DNA of 64,000 nt, from NCBI GenBank assembly GCA_009760855.2, contig WPIO01000021.1, forward strand, positions 3,818,501 to 3,882,500, given 5' to 3'. Under the pieces are notes generated by a model. That model made no database searches. It was given only the letters and a program-made list of their open reading frames with translations, and was not told the DNA's origin. Of this stretch, positions 1 through 12,078 are shown piece after piece (positions within the stretch are counted from its first letter, which is position 1; each line of letters starts with the position of its first letter). The position numbers and the translations under genes are program-made. Origin of the DNA: Cristatella mucedo (taxonomy: Eukaryota; Bryozoa; Phylactolaemata; Cristatellidae).

Positions 1-154
1 GCATGTTTCGATATGCCAGTGGGCAATCATGACAAACGCTAGGCACCTCATATCAATTTCGAGAACTTCAAGAAAAGAGCTCTAAAGATTGCTATCTCAA
101 GAATTTGGCAGGAACCCACTGACCCCTCTGCAAAGCAGGAGCTACTTCTGCATG

Positions 155-691
155 ATGGACTGCATCGAACTGGCAAGAACTTGCATCACGACATCTCCTG
201 CCTTGTCCACATTTAAAGTGTGAAGGAATGAAACTAAAAACGCATCTATTCATCACAGCCTTTAGTGGGTCACTGTGATTCGTCCTTTATGTGATGATGA
301 TGTATCTCCGTCTCTAACTCCACAAAGCCATAAAGACTAAGTGGGTGTTACACAGGAGAGTTTTGTATGGCACACTCACAGCCTAAGCGGCTTTCGGTAC
401 GCATTCGGTAGCCAACAGACTTCATCTCACACAACAAAGAGAAGGTGGGAAGCATAGCAGAGTCAGGAGAGCAGTTGAGGTAGTGAGTAGCATGGAAGTC
501 CTTTATGTGCCGATGCGTGCTGACACTGTGCATGCTGCCACTAACCATACTTGCATGCTGATCCTGTGCATTCTTTATAGAGCATGCTTCCATTTACCAT
601 TCGATCGAGCTTCATTTGTAGCAAATGTAAAGTGCCGAGACCGAGTTTGAGTTCTCTGAGGGTGCTACATCAAATATACTATTATTATTAA
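155..691 (+). mobile_element. LINE-A 3' end, split by a nested LINE-B
   Basis: The LINE-A 3' sequence (ACATTTAAA... GGGTCACTGTGATTCG) stops at 293 and resumes at 510 with the expected next bases, ending in GAGTTCTCTGAGGGTGCT and (ATT)n. The gap is filled by the LINE-B fragment below. The 5' limit of this copy is unclear. Confidence 0.8.
294..497 (-). mobile_element. 5'-truncated LINE-B inserted into LINE-A, with 12-bp TSD
   Basis: Carries the last ~50 codons of LINE-B ORF2 (ending [10 protein letters not shown]) and its 3' end with an (ATC)n-type tail. The 12-mer GTCCTTTATGTG flanks it exactly, at 282-293 and 498-509, as a target-site duplication. Confidence 0.88.
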
Positions 692-953
692 GAATGAACT
701 TGCTATCTATCACATATCTAGACCTTACTCCACCCATTGCCTTCGTGCCACACCGCCCTGAACCCATCTTACCTGCTCCTCCGAGATCAGCCATCTCCGG
801 AAAAGAGCAGGAAATCATAGAGAAACAAACGACGTCAATGATCCCGATTTTAGAAGTGGAAGTGAAGAGAAATTAGCGATTTGATCAGAGATCTTAACCT
901 CCACGAAGGAAAGCTGCACATACTTGCTTTAGGTACTTGATTGTATCTTGTAT

Positions 954-1178
954 CTAGGTACACCAGGCAGATCGCCTCTTTTTAACGTGAACAGTGTCAC
1001 TTACAATTGCTCCAGCGACTGGCAAACTAATAGCTAGAAAGATCCAATCGGTTGTGTACAGCAATTGCAGTGAGTGAAACATAACAAGCGGCACGAAGAT
1101 GACGAACAAAAAATTAGCATACCACGGGAAACAAGTACCGAGTGACACAATGGAAGCCATAGTGCTTAATAACGACAT
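954..1178 (-). other. short hydrophobic open frame, unrecognised
   Basis: Open frame of 74 codons with two strongly hydrophobic stretches (FLFVIFVPLVMF and WIFLAISLPVAGAIV). No family recognised, no convincing splice sites, and it abuts a SINE. It is probably repeat-derived or chance, and lies in the CTH intron after exon 7. Confidence 0.2.
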
Positions 1179-1191
1179 GGCAGAGTCAACA

Positions 1192-1378
1192 GCCGTGATG
1201 GCACACTAGGTAAGGCGGTTGCTTTCACAACCTCGGCCCCGAGATTGTGGGTTCGAATCCTGCGGTGGGCGATCCTTTATCGCCACTGGAAGTGGTGGAG
1301 ATAGCCGTAAAGGCTCTTCTGTCGCTGTACAAAAAGAGGCTGTTAAATCAGCTAGTATTTAATTTAAATTTAACAGCA
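1192..1378 (+). mobile_element. SINE-2, tRNA-derived (copy 1)
   Basis: tRNA-like head with a perfect B box, GGTTCGAATCC, at about 1251-1261 and an A-box-like stretch near 1205. The body is GGTGGGCGATCCTTTATCGC and the 3' part AAAGAGGCTGTTAAATCAG. Further copies are at 20325-20475 and 51715-51872 on the other strand. Confidence 0.8.
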
Positions 1379-1774
1379 GGTAGCGTATAATAACAAGTGA
1401 GACTGAGCTAATACGTACACCCTAGAGTGACAGCAAAAGCCAGCAGTAAGTCTGCTAACAGTATGATCACGGGTCTATAGAGCATAAAGAGTCGTTTTTA
1501 AAATACAGAACGACCAGAGACCGTCTGCCTACGGACTGAACACCAAAAAAAGAGTTTCGCCTCTAGCGGGTAGCAATCATATTCTCTGGGTTACTGGTCC
1601 AGCATTTTACCAATTGAGTTCTTGATAGTGCTATCTGTTCAGCATTCAACACGGGGATTTACGGCCTCGGCTTTTAATCGAGGGCAAAAGGAGGCAGACG
1701 GAATTTAGCAACAGGGAATTCGAGAACCATAACATGAAAGAATGCAGTAGTGCAAAGACACAACTAGTTATAAT

Positions 1775-2640
1775 AATAATAATAATAATATATTTGATAA
1801 AGGGCCCTCAGAGAAGTCAATCTCTCGCTTTACATCTGCTGCAAAGGGAAACGTGATTGAATGGTGAGTAATATCACGCTTGATAAACAACATGAATAAC
1901 ATGGTTAGGGGTGACATGCACACGGTCAGCATGCAGGTGTGGTTAGTGGCAGCATGCACAGCATCAGCACGCATAAGCACAGGAAGGACGAATTCCAGGG
2001 ACCCACTAAATGCGGTCCTAAATAGGTGTTTGTAAGTTCTTTTTAAATGTGGTCAAGTCAGGGGATGTTCTGACGCAAGTCAGGAGTGAATTCCAGGCTT
2101 TGGGAGCATACGAACTAAATGCACGGTCTCGAACGGATTTCAGGTTTGTACGAGGCATTGGTAAACTGTTGGATTCCGAAAAGCGGCTGGTATAGTGCTT
2201 GACCTGGTGGGGGAGTAGATCTGAGAGATGGGCTGGAGCCAAAGAATAAAGTGACCTAAAAGTGAGCAAAGAAACCTCGAAGTCGATCCGTTCGTTGCTT
2301 GACTGGGAGCCAGTGCAGGTCGGCAAGAAGTGATGTGATGTGGCAACTTCGACGCCCATGACAGACAAGCCTAGCTGTGGAGTTTTGCACCAGCTGTAAT
2401 TGCCTGATTGCACATGCCGGCAGGGCCAGCAAGCAGTGAGTTACAGAAGTCAGACGGGATGTCACAAATGCATGGACCAACTTAGACGTGGTATCCTTAT
2501 CTAAACAAGCCCAAATGTTAGCAATGTTATGTCTCTGAAAATAGGCAGACTTTATTGTAGAGCTGATGTGGTCGTCTAACGAGAGGTCACTTTGGAACAT
2601 GACACCAAGATTTCGAGCTGTGACATCTAGTTCTTCCGTT
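1775..2640 (-). mobile_element. LINE-A fragment (RT 3' part and tail)
   Basis: Minus-strand reading gives [19 protein letters not shown] and [16 protein letters not shown], typical of the RT C-terminal region of L2/CR1-like LINEs, broken by frameshifts. It ends in the LINE-A tail and (ATT)n at 1775-1790. Confidence 0.88.
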
Positions 2641-2659
2641 TACCAAAACCGCTTGGCGT

Positions 2660-2802
2660 GTAGCTCACGACCAAACATACGATTGACCTTCGAGTGAAAA
2701 GTTAGCCAACCTAAATCACAAAGATCGTGAAATGCAAAGTGCCTAGAAAGAGATTGAGTTCACTGAGGGTGCTATAACAAATTAATTATTATTATTATAA
2801 GG
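2660..2802 (+). mobile_element. SINE or LINE fragment with LINE-A-type tail
   Basis: AAAGTGCCTAGAAAGAGATT, GAGTTCACTGAGGGTGCTAT and an (ATT)n end. The upstream part differs from LINE-A and may be a decayed SINE-1 head. Confidence 0.6.
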
Positions 2803-2994
2803 TAGTATTTGTGCCAAAGCATTTCTCACAGATCATGCATCCATCTAACGAACCGAGGGATTGTCTCTAGCGGGTGGGCATCGACAATCTACCTGATTGT
2901 GTGCAGTCTAATCAAGCACTGTCACAAAACGAAAATTGAGCATGCATAGATTCATGCCACGTAGATAACCTTAAGGGTCGATGACTTAACTCAC

Positions 2995-3072
2995 CATTTT
3001 GCAAAAAACGTAACTTCTGAGCTACAGCATCGTCATTTAAGATAACTGCACCCATGACAACATCCGAGTGAC
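2995..3072 (-). CDS. CTH: CTH exon 7
   Basis: Encodes [20 protein letters not shown] then RFLQN. Acceptor tttattcag, donor G|gtgagt-like (gtgagtta). Last CTH exon found in the window. Confidence 0.96.
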
Positions 3073-6000
3073 CTGAATAAAGCAAGGCCGGGTAACTCAA
3101 CAAACAATAAATTTTCAGCGCAGCACGATAATAACAATAATGAAAATAACAGTAGATCATTTGCATAGCAACACAAGAGAAAGTGATCTGTATCCAGGCA
3201 CTTTCAAACTGGCTGCAAAAGATTCAGCACCCAAGGCTTAGTGAAATGAATTGCATCAAGAATGCAAACGCAAAAAGAGTATCATGCTTTGGCCAGCATG
3301 CTAAAGCAAACATGAATAAACTGGTGGTTAACGGTTAGTAGACCTGTGGCTAGTAATATGCATCGAATCGTGCACTTGTAGGATAACTTAAGAAATGCAG
3401 AAACTTCAGTTAAAAAAAGATCCAACGAGCACACACATACATTTCCGAATAGCAATGACACATTTAATTTCAGAATGACGATAAAAAAACAGAGTACTAC
3501 TGACTACTGATCACTAAAAGGTTGAAATATGACCGACATATTTTGTTAATCGTCTACTTCTTTATGTTGGAGTACCCCTATTAGAAATGTTTCACATTCG
3601 AGGCACTAAGTATGACAACTGCAATCTGTAGTCTATTCGAAGAGTGCAAGCTGCACGTATATATAAAATACATTTTTTGCTGTCAAGTTTTTCTTTGTGC
3701 AACCCTGCTCACACCACTAGTCTAAATGACCAAGGAACCACATCCCGGATCTTGTTGGCAAATGATGAGCGTCAGCATGGCTAATGTCATGCAGTGAAGC
3801 TAGCATGTTCGACGACTTAAAAGATGATAGATAAAACGAGAACAGAGGGACTTGCTCCAGAAGTTCAAAATTACTCACCGACTTACTATGCTCTACCTAA
3901 TTCAAGTTCAGGTCACATAATTTGAAAATTCATGCATAACTAACTGGTAGGCTACTACTATGAAATGCAATCACAGTAGATCAAAAATTACAAAAAAGTC
4001 AGCCTGGCAGCTCACCAATGAAGCCATCTGACAGATCAATGTGAGACTTTGCACACAAAAAACCTGCGGTAAGATGAAGCTCTGCACTCCGATAGGCTAA
4101 CCACCTGCTCACAGAATGACAGAAAAACAAGCAAGATTGTTATGGCTCAATTCAAAAGAGAAGAGAGAGAAACCGGGCCTACCCGTGCCAATTGCTTGAC
4201 AGTAAAGGCAAAATCTCACTTTTGGTATTGCGAATACACTTTGAACCACCAGGTCAAAGTTGATATGAAATACCTTGCTAAAAGCCGTTTGCCAGAATAC
4301 AAGTCCAGGTCGTAATGGTAAGTAATCCATGGTGCCACGAAGCAACCAAAACGACGGCGTATGTATAATTCTAACAACATTCACTAATACTACTTACGAA
4401 CGCATACTGCCGATCTACAGCAGGCTGCCAGCAGCAGCGCTATCGGGGCAGGATGGTACTCATTGCAAGCGACCTAATACAATGCAAGCAATTGCATAAG
4501 TAGAACGTATTTTTTGACGTCGACCAAAGCACGGAGAGAGTGCTACGATCACTTGATAGTCAAAGCTGACAAAAACCTTACGATACACACAGAGACTGCC
4601 ATATCACGTTGCTGTGACAGTCACACCAACATGATTGTTAATTCAGATTTTCAGCATATGGCGGCTCCCAAGATCCACACAACGTAGCGTGTACATGCAT
4701 AATACAATTCAGTAGTGTACTTGCAAGTTTTTCTTTACTAAATCTAAGAAATTCAGTCACACATCTCCTATGCTAAATAAAGGAGCTCTGAAGACTAACG
4801 ATTGATCAATAATGCTGGGCAAAAATATTACTTTGACCAACGAGGCCACGGATCAGAACTTTCATTACTAGTTGAACTGCTGCGCCACCTTCAGCCCCTC
4901 GTGCCTGATTAAGTCCCCCCAGGACAATAAAGTAGCTGCTTTACTCTTTCACTAAAAACCGTCGTCGACGTAAGGTTTTTGCTCTTCAGGTCCTAGACCC
5001 GGGGTCTCACTTTCACGTGTTTCCTGCAGTCAACTCTCGAACATCGATTCCAGCTGTCCTGCACTGCTACTTCCTTGCTACTCACTTCCTTAACTGTCCT
5101 CCCGACTAAGCTATGCTTCTCAACTTTCTTTACGTTTCGTAAGATTACGTCTGTTTACAACCATACAGGTATGTGCAGCAAAAGCCACTTAAGCTTTAAG
5201 TGCTCTACAGAAAACTCGCCTGCATAACACCCACTCAGTCCCCTCCCCGGTTTTTGATGACGAAGGTCAAGGTGCTTGCCTTTAACGACCAAAGTCGTGA
5301 GCTGGAGCCCCATACTTACCTAAAGTGCATGAAGAGAGATTAAGTTTCCTTTGGGCTCTATACAACAAATTATTACTATTATTAAAATTAACATCTTCCT
5401 GCCACGTTGTGCTGCTGATTTTAGGCTACACTTTAGGATATATCACCTAAAGTTTAATTAAGACTGCTGCTTTTCTGTCAGCTTTACTTTGTATTGCATC
5501 TGGCCTTCCTTCGTGACTATGTGCCAAAGTCCTTTAGGCTTTTAGTGAGCTGCAGAACATTCTCTTTATTGATAGCTGGGTGAGGTTGTGGCGGAGATAC
5601 GTAGTGCTTGCCCTAAAATCCCAAGCACTCGGCGTGGCTTGTTGAGTTTGGGTGGCTGTATCCCTGTTAATGAGACAAACCAAATATGAATTCACATTAA
5701 AATGTCTTTTTCTTTACGTAATTTAAGGGAGCTCACCAGTCTCAGCCGGTATCGAATAGTTGTCGTTTTAGTGGACTGGAATAAGATATTACCTGAAGTG
5801 GGGAACCGCCGAAGTTGTATCTCCAATGCAAAAACTAAGGCTGTGTCCTTGTAAAAACTGACACGGCTGCTACCGAACAGCGCACGATCTTCGAGGTACC
5901 ACACCGCTGGCTTGGTTAATGTAATTTGTCTCCGTCTGTAACTCCACAAAGACTATGTGGGTGTTATGCCGGAGAGTTTTGTATAGCCCACTCACAGCCT

Positions 6001-9000
6001 AAGCGGCTTTCGGTACGTATTCGGTAGCCAACAGACTTCTTTGTGGAGTTACAGGTGGAGATAACCACACTGTACGTGTGCTTGTAACTCACGGCACATG
6101 CCACACCTATTTGAAAGCATGTGCACCAAACGGCTAGTTATGTTTTACTCTAGAGTGTCTGTAACCCCTTGGTGAAGGTTAGAACCCACTGTTAACCGGG
6201 GAGGACAAAGCAAGAACTGACTTTATTTCTCGGATTCTAGCAGTACCAGATCGCATACACTGCCATGACCATTTCTGCATAGCACGTGAGCTGACACGGT
6301 TTCTCTTGTAAAAACCGGCCAAAACAAACTGGTTCTCTCAATGCAGGGAGTTCAGCATAGGGCAAAAAGAAGAAGAGGGGCAGCAGGGATACGAGATCAC
6401 CATTGAGTTTGACATGGTCATGAACTGAAAATGGCAGCACAACACCAGTTGCCAGCAGCCAGTTGTAGCAAGGACAACTAAAGCATCAGCAACTCAGAAG
6501 CAGCAGACTTGCTCGGCAGCAATCAAAGTAAAGCGGACTGGTCATCAAACAGAACCTACCGTTCATGTACTTTGTCAGCGAATGGAAAGCTATGTCAGCA
6601 CCAAGAGACAATGGTCTCTACAACAGGTTGAGTCAGTAAATGAGATACGGGTCACGTGACACATGATCATTTGCATTTAAAGTAAGCAGCACGAATAACA
6701 TAACATTGCAGTGAGCAAAATTCCTACACTAGGCAATTTTTAGTTGCGAATATTGAATAAATAAAAATCATCAAACTGGCAATGGGAAAACCTAGTATCA
6801 GCTACAAACTGGAAAGCATACACTCCAAAAAGCTTGACCAGCAAATCTCTAGTCGCTTGTGTACAGATTCTGGGCGTTCAAAAAATAGCCTTCACTAGCA
6901 GACCACATCAGCTCCACAATCAAGTCGGCATACTTTCAGCAACACAACATTGTGCAAAAATTCGGACTTGCTTAGGTAAGAACACCACAGCAAAGCCTGT
7001 CCATGCATTCGTGACATCCATCTCGACTTCTGTAACTAGCTAAATCTAGGTCTTTCTTTCTGTGCAATAAGCAAACTATGCTGCTAGGTGTGTTGTGTTG
7101 TCTGTTGTGAACGTTGTAACTGCCACATTACATCTCTTCTCAGCAATCTGCAATAACTCCTCATCAAGCAGCATACTGACTTCAAGGTTCAGTCACTTGC
7201 CTTTTTAAGTGCAATCATTCTCTTGCTACAGCTATCAGGATTCTCAGCACACGACCCACTCCCCTGACTCGGATCATTTGGTTGCGCCTCTAAGGAACCT
7301 TAATACCTTTAAGAGCCTTCATGCTTTAAAAGCCTGAAACTCACTACCAACTGACATCATGACATCTCCTGACTAGACAAGATTTTAAAAGATGCTACAA
7401 TCCTACCTGTTCCTCACACCTTTTGCTCAGTCCTTCTGCATGAATCGCCTTGCGTGTGCTTGTGAAAACTGAAATTGTATTTACTGTCACTCACCGATTG
7501 ACATGTTTCCTTTCCAACATGTGCAAAGTGCATAAAAGAGGTTTAGTTTTCTTTGGGTTCATATAAATGCTTTATCCTTATTATTATTATTATCATAGTA
7601 TGATAGCAACTGATATAACCAAAGTGAACACATTTTAAATTATGCATTATGCATGCTGCCTCTGACTGTAGCAGCCATCAAGAACATTCGGGATGACATT
7701 GTGGAATTATACCTGAAAGTACGCCGACATGAACGTGTTGTCAACCACGACAAGCACGTTTGTATGCTCGTGTGCTATTGCACTAACTGCCTCGATGTCA
7801 GCAAGCTTCAACATGGGATTCGTAGGAGTCTCAACCCAAACCATCTAAAGAAAAGAGCAACGTGTACACCAACAAGCATGGCATACAACATGCATGCAAA
7901 TTAGTTCAAAACAGAATGTGGTAACGTCTTGAGGTTGTAAGTGAAAGCATGTAAGAAAGTGCACGTTACTTAAGCACTTATCAGGTATAGGCCAAACAAG
8001 GTGCCAAGCGAAGAAACAGCAGCATTCAACCGATGGAATGCCACACGAAGTAACACTAATTTTCACAGGGCAAGTGGTTCAATGGGGCTGATGCACCAGC
8101 AGATGCTCGAAAAACAGGAACACGTGCAGACGAGAGTTAATCATTCTTGGCGTCAGCAGATGCTGGACAAACAGGAACATTTGCAGACAAGAGCAATCAT
8201 TCTTGGTGCAAAAGGTACCCAGCTTGCTTGAGTCTTAGTCCTGTGCTCAGGCAGAGGTGCATGGATGGCGGTATGGTGGCGGACCTGTGCGGACTAAGAC
8301 CTCTTGCGAGAGCTAAGATCTAAGATTGAAGAGCTCGTAGCAAACCAACAGATTGTTGGAGAAGGCAGGCATCATTACGGCAAAATGTTGTGTCAGCAAA
8401 CCATGCATCATTAAGGGCATCTGAAGGCAGAACCGGTACAGGCAGCGAGATTCGGTCCAGATGTACTTCGACTTGCAGTACTGGCAGATGAAACAACTTG
8501 CCTGTCAAAAGCAGCAGCGATGATTGGAAAAGACAATAGAGGGTGGCAGAAAAGAAGACAGTCTCAGTGGGACTTCACAAGCTGAAGCTGCATAGTGCTT
8601 CTGACATAGCACACATCCTGTCTGCATCAAAACAATTATATGTGTGATAGATTATACGGGTCATGAGTAGACACGTGATATGCAAGGCCATCAAATTCAG
8701 TTACACCTCGATCTATGGCAAATATGCATCACTGTGAAGGAGGGTAGAAGAGAAGGCCCGTACTAAACGTATAGTGCGCGATCTCAGGCATAAGTGATGT
8801 AGCACAAGTATGAAGCATAAATAAAAATGCACGCAGGAGAAGCATTGATAAAATGCCATAATGAATACCCGAGTGTTCGGTTTTATAGCACTCCTCAGGT
8901 TTTCAGGGTCAGTGAAGTCGATGAATGTAATGTCCACATTAAATCTGGAGGCAACACGCTGAAAGTATCGGTTCGTGCCTACAAGTGACCAAACAGTGCA

Positions 9001-10721
9001 CACTAGTTCAGGTAGCAAAGTGCAGGGCAACATGGCGAAGCGAAGGCACTCGATCTCTGTTACACTAGTGAGTTTTCCATCGGCCGGCTTGGCTAGCCCC
9101 TACAGAACGCTAAGACAGGTATGAGAACTGTGCAGCATCCGTTTTCCCGTCTACGAGATATTTTACTTTCATCAGCCACGGGTGAGACCTGATCACATCT
9201 GCCTGGATTGTATTGCAGCTACATCAACCTAATTATTGCCGATCGGGCACCCTAAAACACATGGCGGTTGGAGCAGTTGTTGTGTGCATCTTCCTATTCA
9301 AGTATTAGTCGTGTGAGCAAGAACCAAGGGGCGTAACGGAAACAACAAGAGGCATAACAGAAATACCAAAAAAAAGGTATAAAGGAGACTATGGTGGAGC
9401 ACAAACTGCCGATTTCTGCTACTGATTGCTATGGTAGACTCCTGACAGTGGAGTGGCACGTGTAGTCACAAGCAGCAAGTCATCTTCTCAGGCTAACTAT
9501 ATTGCTGTTTTATATTCGCTCACTTTTAGGTCCCTTCATTCTTTGGCTCCAGCCTACCTATTTGATCTACTCCCCCGCCAGGCCAAGCACCATACCACCC
9601 GCTTTTCAAAAACTGTTTACCTATGCCTTGTACAAACCTCAAATTATTTGGAGAACGTCCCTTTAGTTCATATGCTCCTAAAGCCTGGAACTTACTCCCG
9701 ACTTGCATCACGACATCCCATGACTTGACCACATTTAAAAATAAATTAAAAACACCTATTTATCACAGCGTTTAGTGGGTCCCTGTGATTCGTCCTTTAT
9801 GTGCTTATGCTTGCTGACACGGTTGCATGCTGCCACCAACCACACTTGCATGCTGACCCTGTGCATGTCAACCCTAACCATGTTATTCATGCTGTTTATC
9901 AAGCACGATATTTCCAGTCACCATTCGATCGTGTTACCTTTGCAGCAAATGTAAATCGCCTAGAGATATATTGAGTTCTCTGATGGTGCTTTATCAAGTG
10001 CATTATTATTAGTATTATTATTATAATACAAAAGCTATGCTTTCCATTTTCTTCCAACTTCATCGGCTGCATGCCTCCAATGGCAGTACAGGACAAGGTA
10101 ATCATAGCAGCATGCATGTAGATATCGCACTGCATTTAAAGATTGCTGCTGCTGCTGGAAATGAGCAGGCCTTCGGCAGATGCTGCATGGCCAACGTATT
10201 CGAGAGCCGGGTGCGCAGCCGATGAGCAATCGTGTAGTATAGCAGCAGCCAAAGTCATCAAAAGGACGGGCACCTAGAGAAGCTGAGATCAAAGAGAAGT
10301 GCCCAGAACCATGTTCCTATAAAGGCAAAGACGTCTCACCTCCATACACGTCGTCGGCACACACTATGTGATCTCCTGCACTGAGAAGGTGGCAAAGTGT
10401 CGTCGTTCCAGCAAGTCCGGAGGCAAAAGTCAATGCTGCAATGACACGGCAACTACCACAATGAGTACAATAATGAGTACTGGCTCATGCTATGCAAAAG
10501 CAGAGGCAGCTAGTAAGGATTGTAGGTATGGCCGGCCAGGACACGAGGCAGAGCAAAGTGGGTGACCATGAAAAATAACTACGAGCAAATCAACGATCAA
10601 TGGGTTTTCATGGGTGTGCCAAAGGGAAAGAATAAAAGAAGACAAGAGAAAAAAGGAAATATATAGATGTGAATAAGCAGAATTCAGGAGGCAGAGGAAG
10701 GAAGGGCATACCAATAGGGTG

Positions 10722-10764
<43 letters not shown>

Positions 10765-12042
10765 TCAAGAGAAATGACAATCGTGAGAATTACAAGCTTA
10801 ATTCGATTGGATATTAAAAAATAATGCAAGAAATGAGCACTGCTTACCGTGCTTGCCTCCCTCAGCTGCTGCCAGACACTTCTCAAGGACATCTCTGGTA
10901 GGGTTACCACTGCGACTATATTCATAACCCTGGTAATAAGAAATACCTTCTGGTTTAAGTATCACGAGGAAAAGATCCATGGTCCAGCAGTGATCATTGA
11001 CAAAAATACAAAACAGTCAAATGTGACACGGACGAGAGAATGCCACTCACTCTAGGTACAGCATCAAGCATGGGCTGAGACATCTGCAATAGCACGCTCA
11101 TGTAGATGAATGCACACACGCACGCGCGCGCGCGCACACACACACACACACCTAATGTGAGTAAATGCACCAGTGTTTGCTCATAAAGCAATAATAATAC
11201 AATCAGACATTCGCACAGCACCTTAAGTGAACAAAATCTCTTTTCGGGCATTTTCCATAAGCTTGAAAGTATGTCATTTGGTTAGTGATATACAATGTCG
11301 GCATATATAAGGACATACAATGCATTTTACATGGACAGACCCAGTGCTGTGAGGAACTGGTGGGTTTTTAGCTTAAATGTCAAGTCAGAGGATATGTTAA
11401 CGTCAGTCGAGAGTTAGTCCCTGGCTTTCGGAGCATTAGAAGAAGGCATAGTCACCAAAGGATTCGAAGTTGGCTAGAGGCACAGCTAAACGGCTTCGGG
11501 TCTAGAGGAAGGGGTATTTTGATTCAAAGCCTGAGTGGAAATATTCCGGTAAGTAGACTGGAGCAAGATAATAAAGGGACCTAAATATGAATGACAGAAC
11601 TTCAAAGAAGCTGCACGACAGAGAGCCACTGCAGATCTGTGAGAAGTGATGCGCAGTGCAGCGTGTCTGGCAGTGGTGTGTGTTAGTAGTGATGCTCATC
11701 ACAGGGAAGCGTGGCTGTGGAATTTCGCACCAGCTGTGAACATCTTTGCACCTTTTTCACAAGCAAGAAGCCTGTGAGTTGTGAATTTCTGTTTGACGTC
11801 AGCATGAAAGTATTAGACAACGGACGATATTACTTTCCGATGAGTATATCGATAGAGAACAGCAAAGGAACGAGAACATCATACAACTCATCATCAACAA
11901 CTATCATACAACTGCACAGGTCGGACCGGCTAGATGATACCAAAGAGCCACACACGACATGGCCTAGGTCAAACAGGGAACTAGGTCGAACAGGTATGAT
12001 TCATAACTTGTGTAAGAGCCTGATCTGGTAGACTGCACAACT

Positions 12043-12078
<36 letters not shown>

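Noticed and set aside
1194-1270. A functional tRNA gene
   Set aside because: A- and B-box-like sequences are present, but the cloverleaf is not intact and the same body recurs at two other places, so it is a SINE.
1-2990. Remaining CTH exons (C-terminal domain)
   Set aside because: I searched the minus strand for the GAVPSPFDC, HPGLPSHPQ and AESLGG regions and saw none; the gene must continue outside the window.
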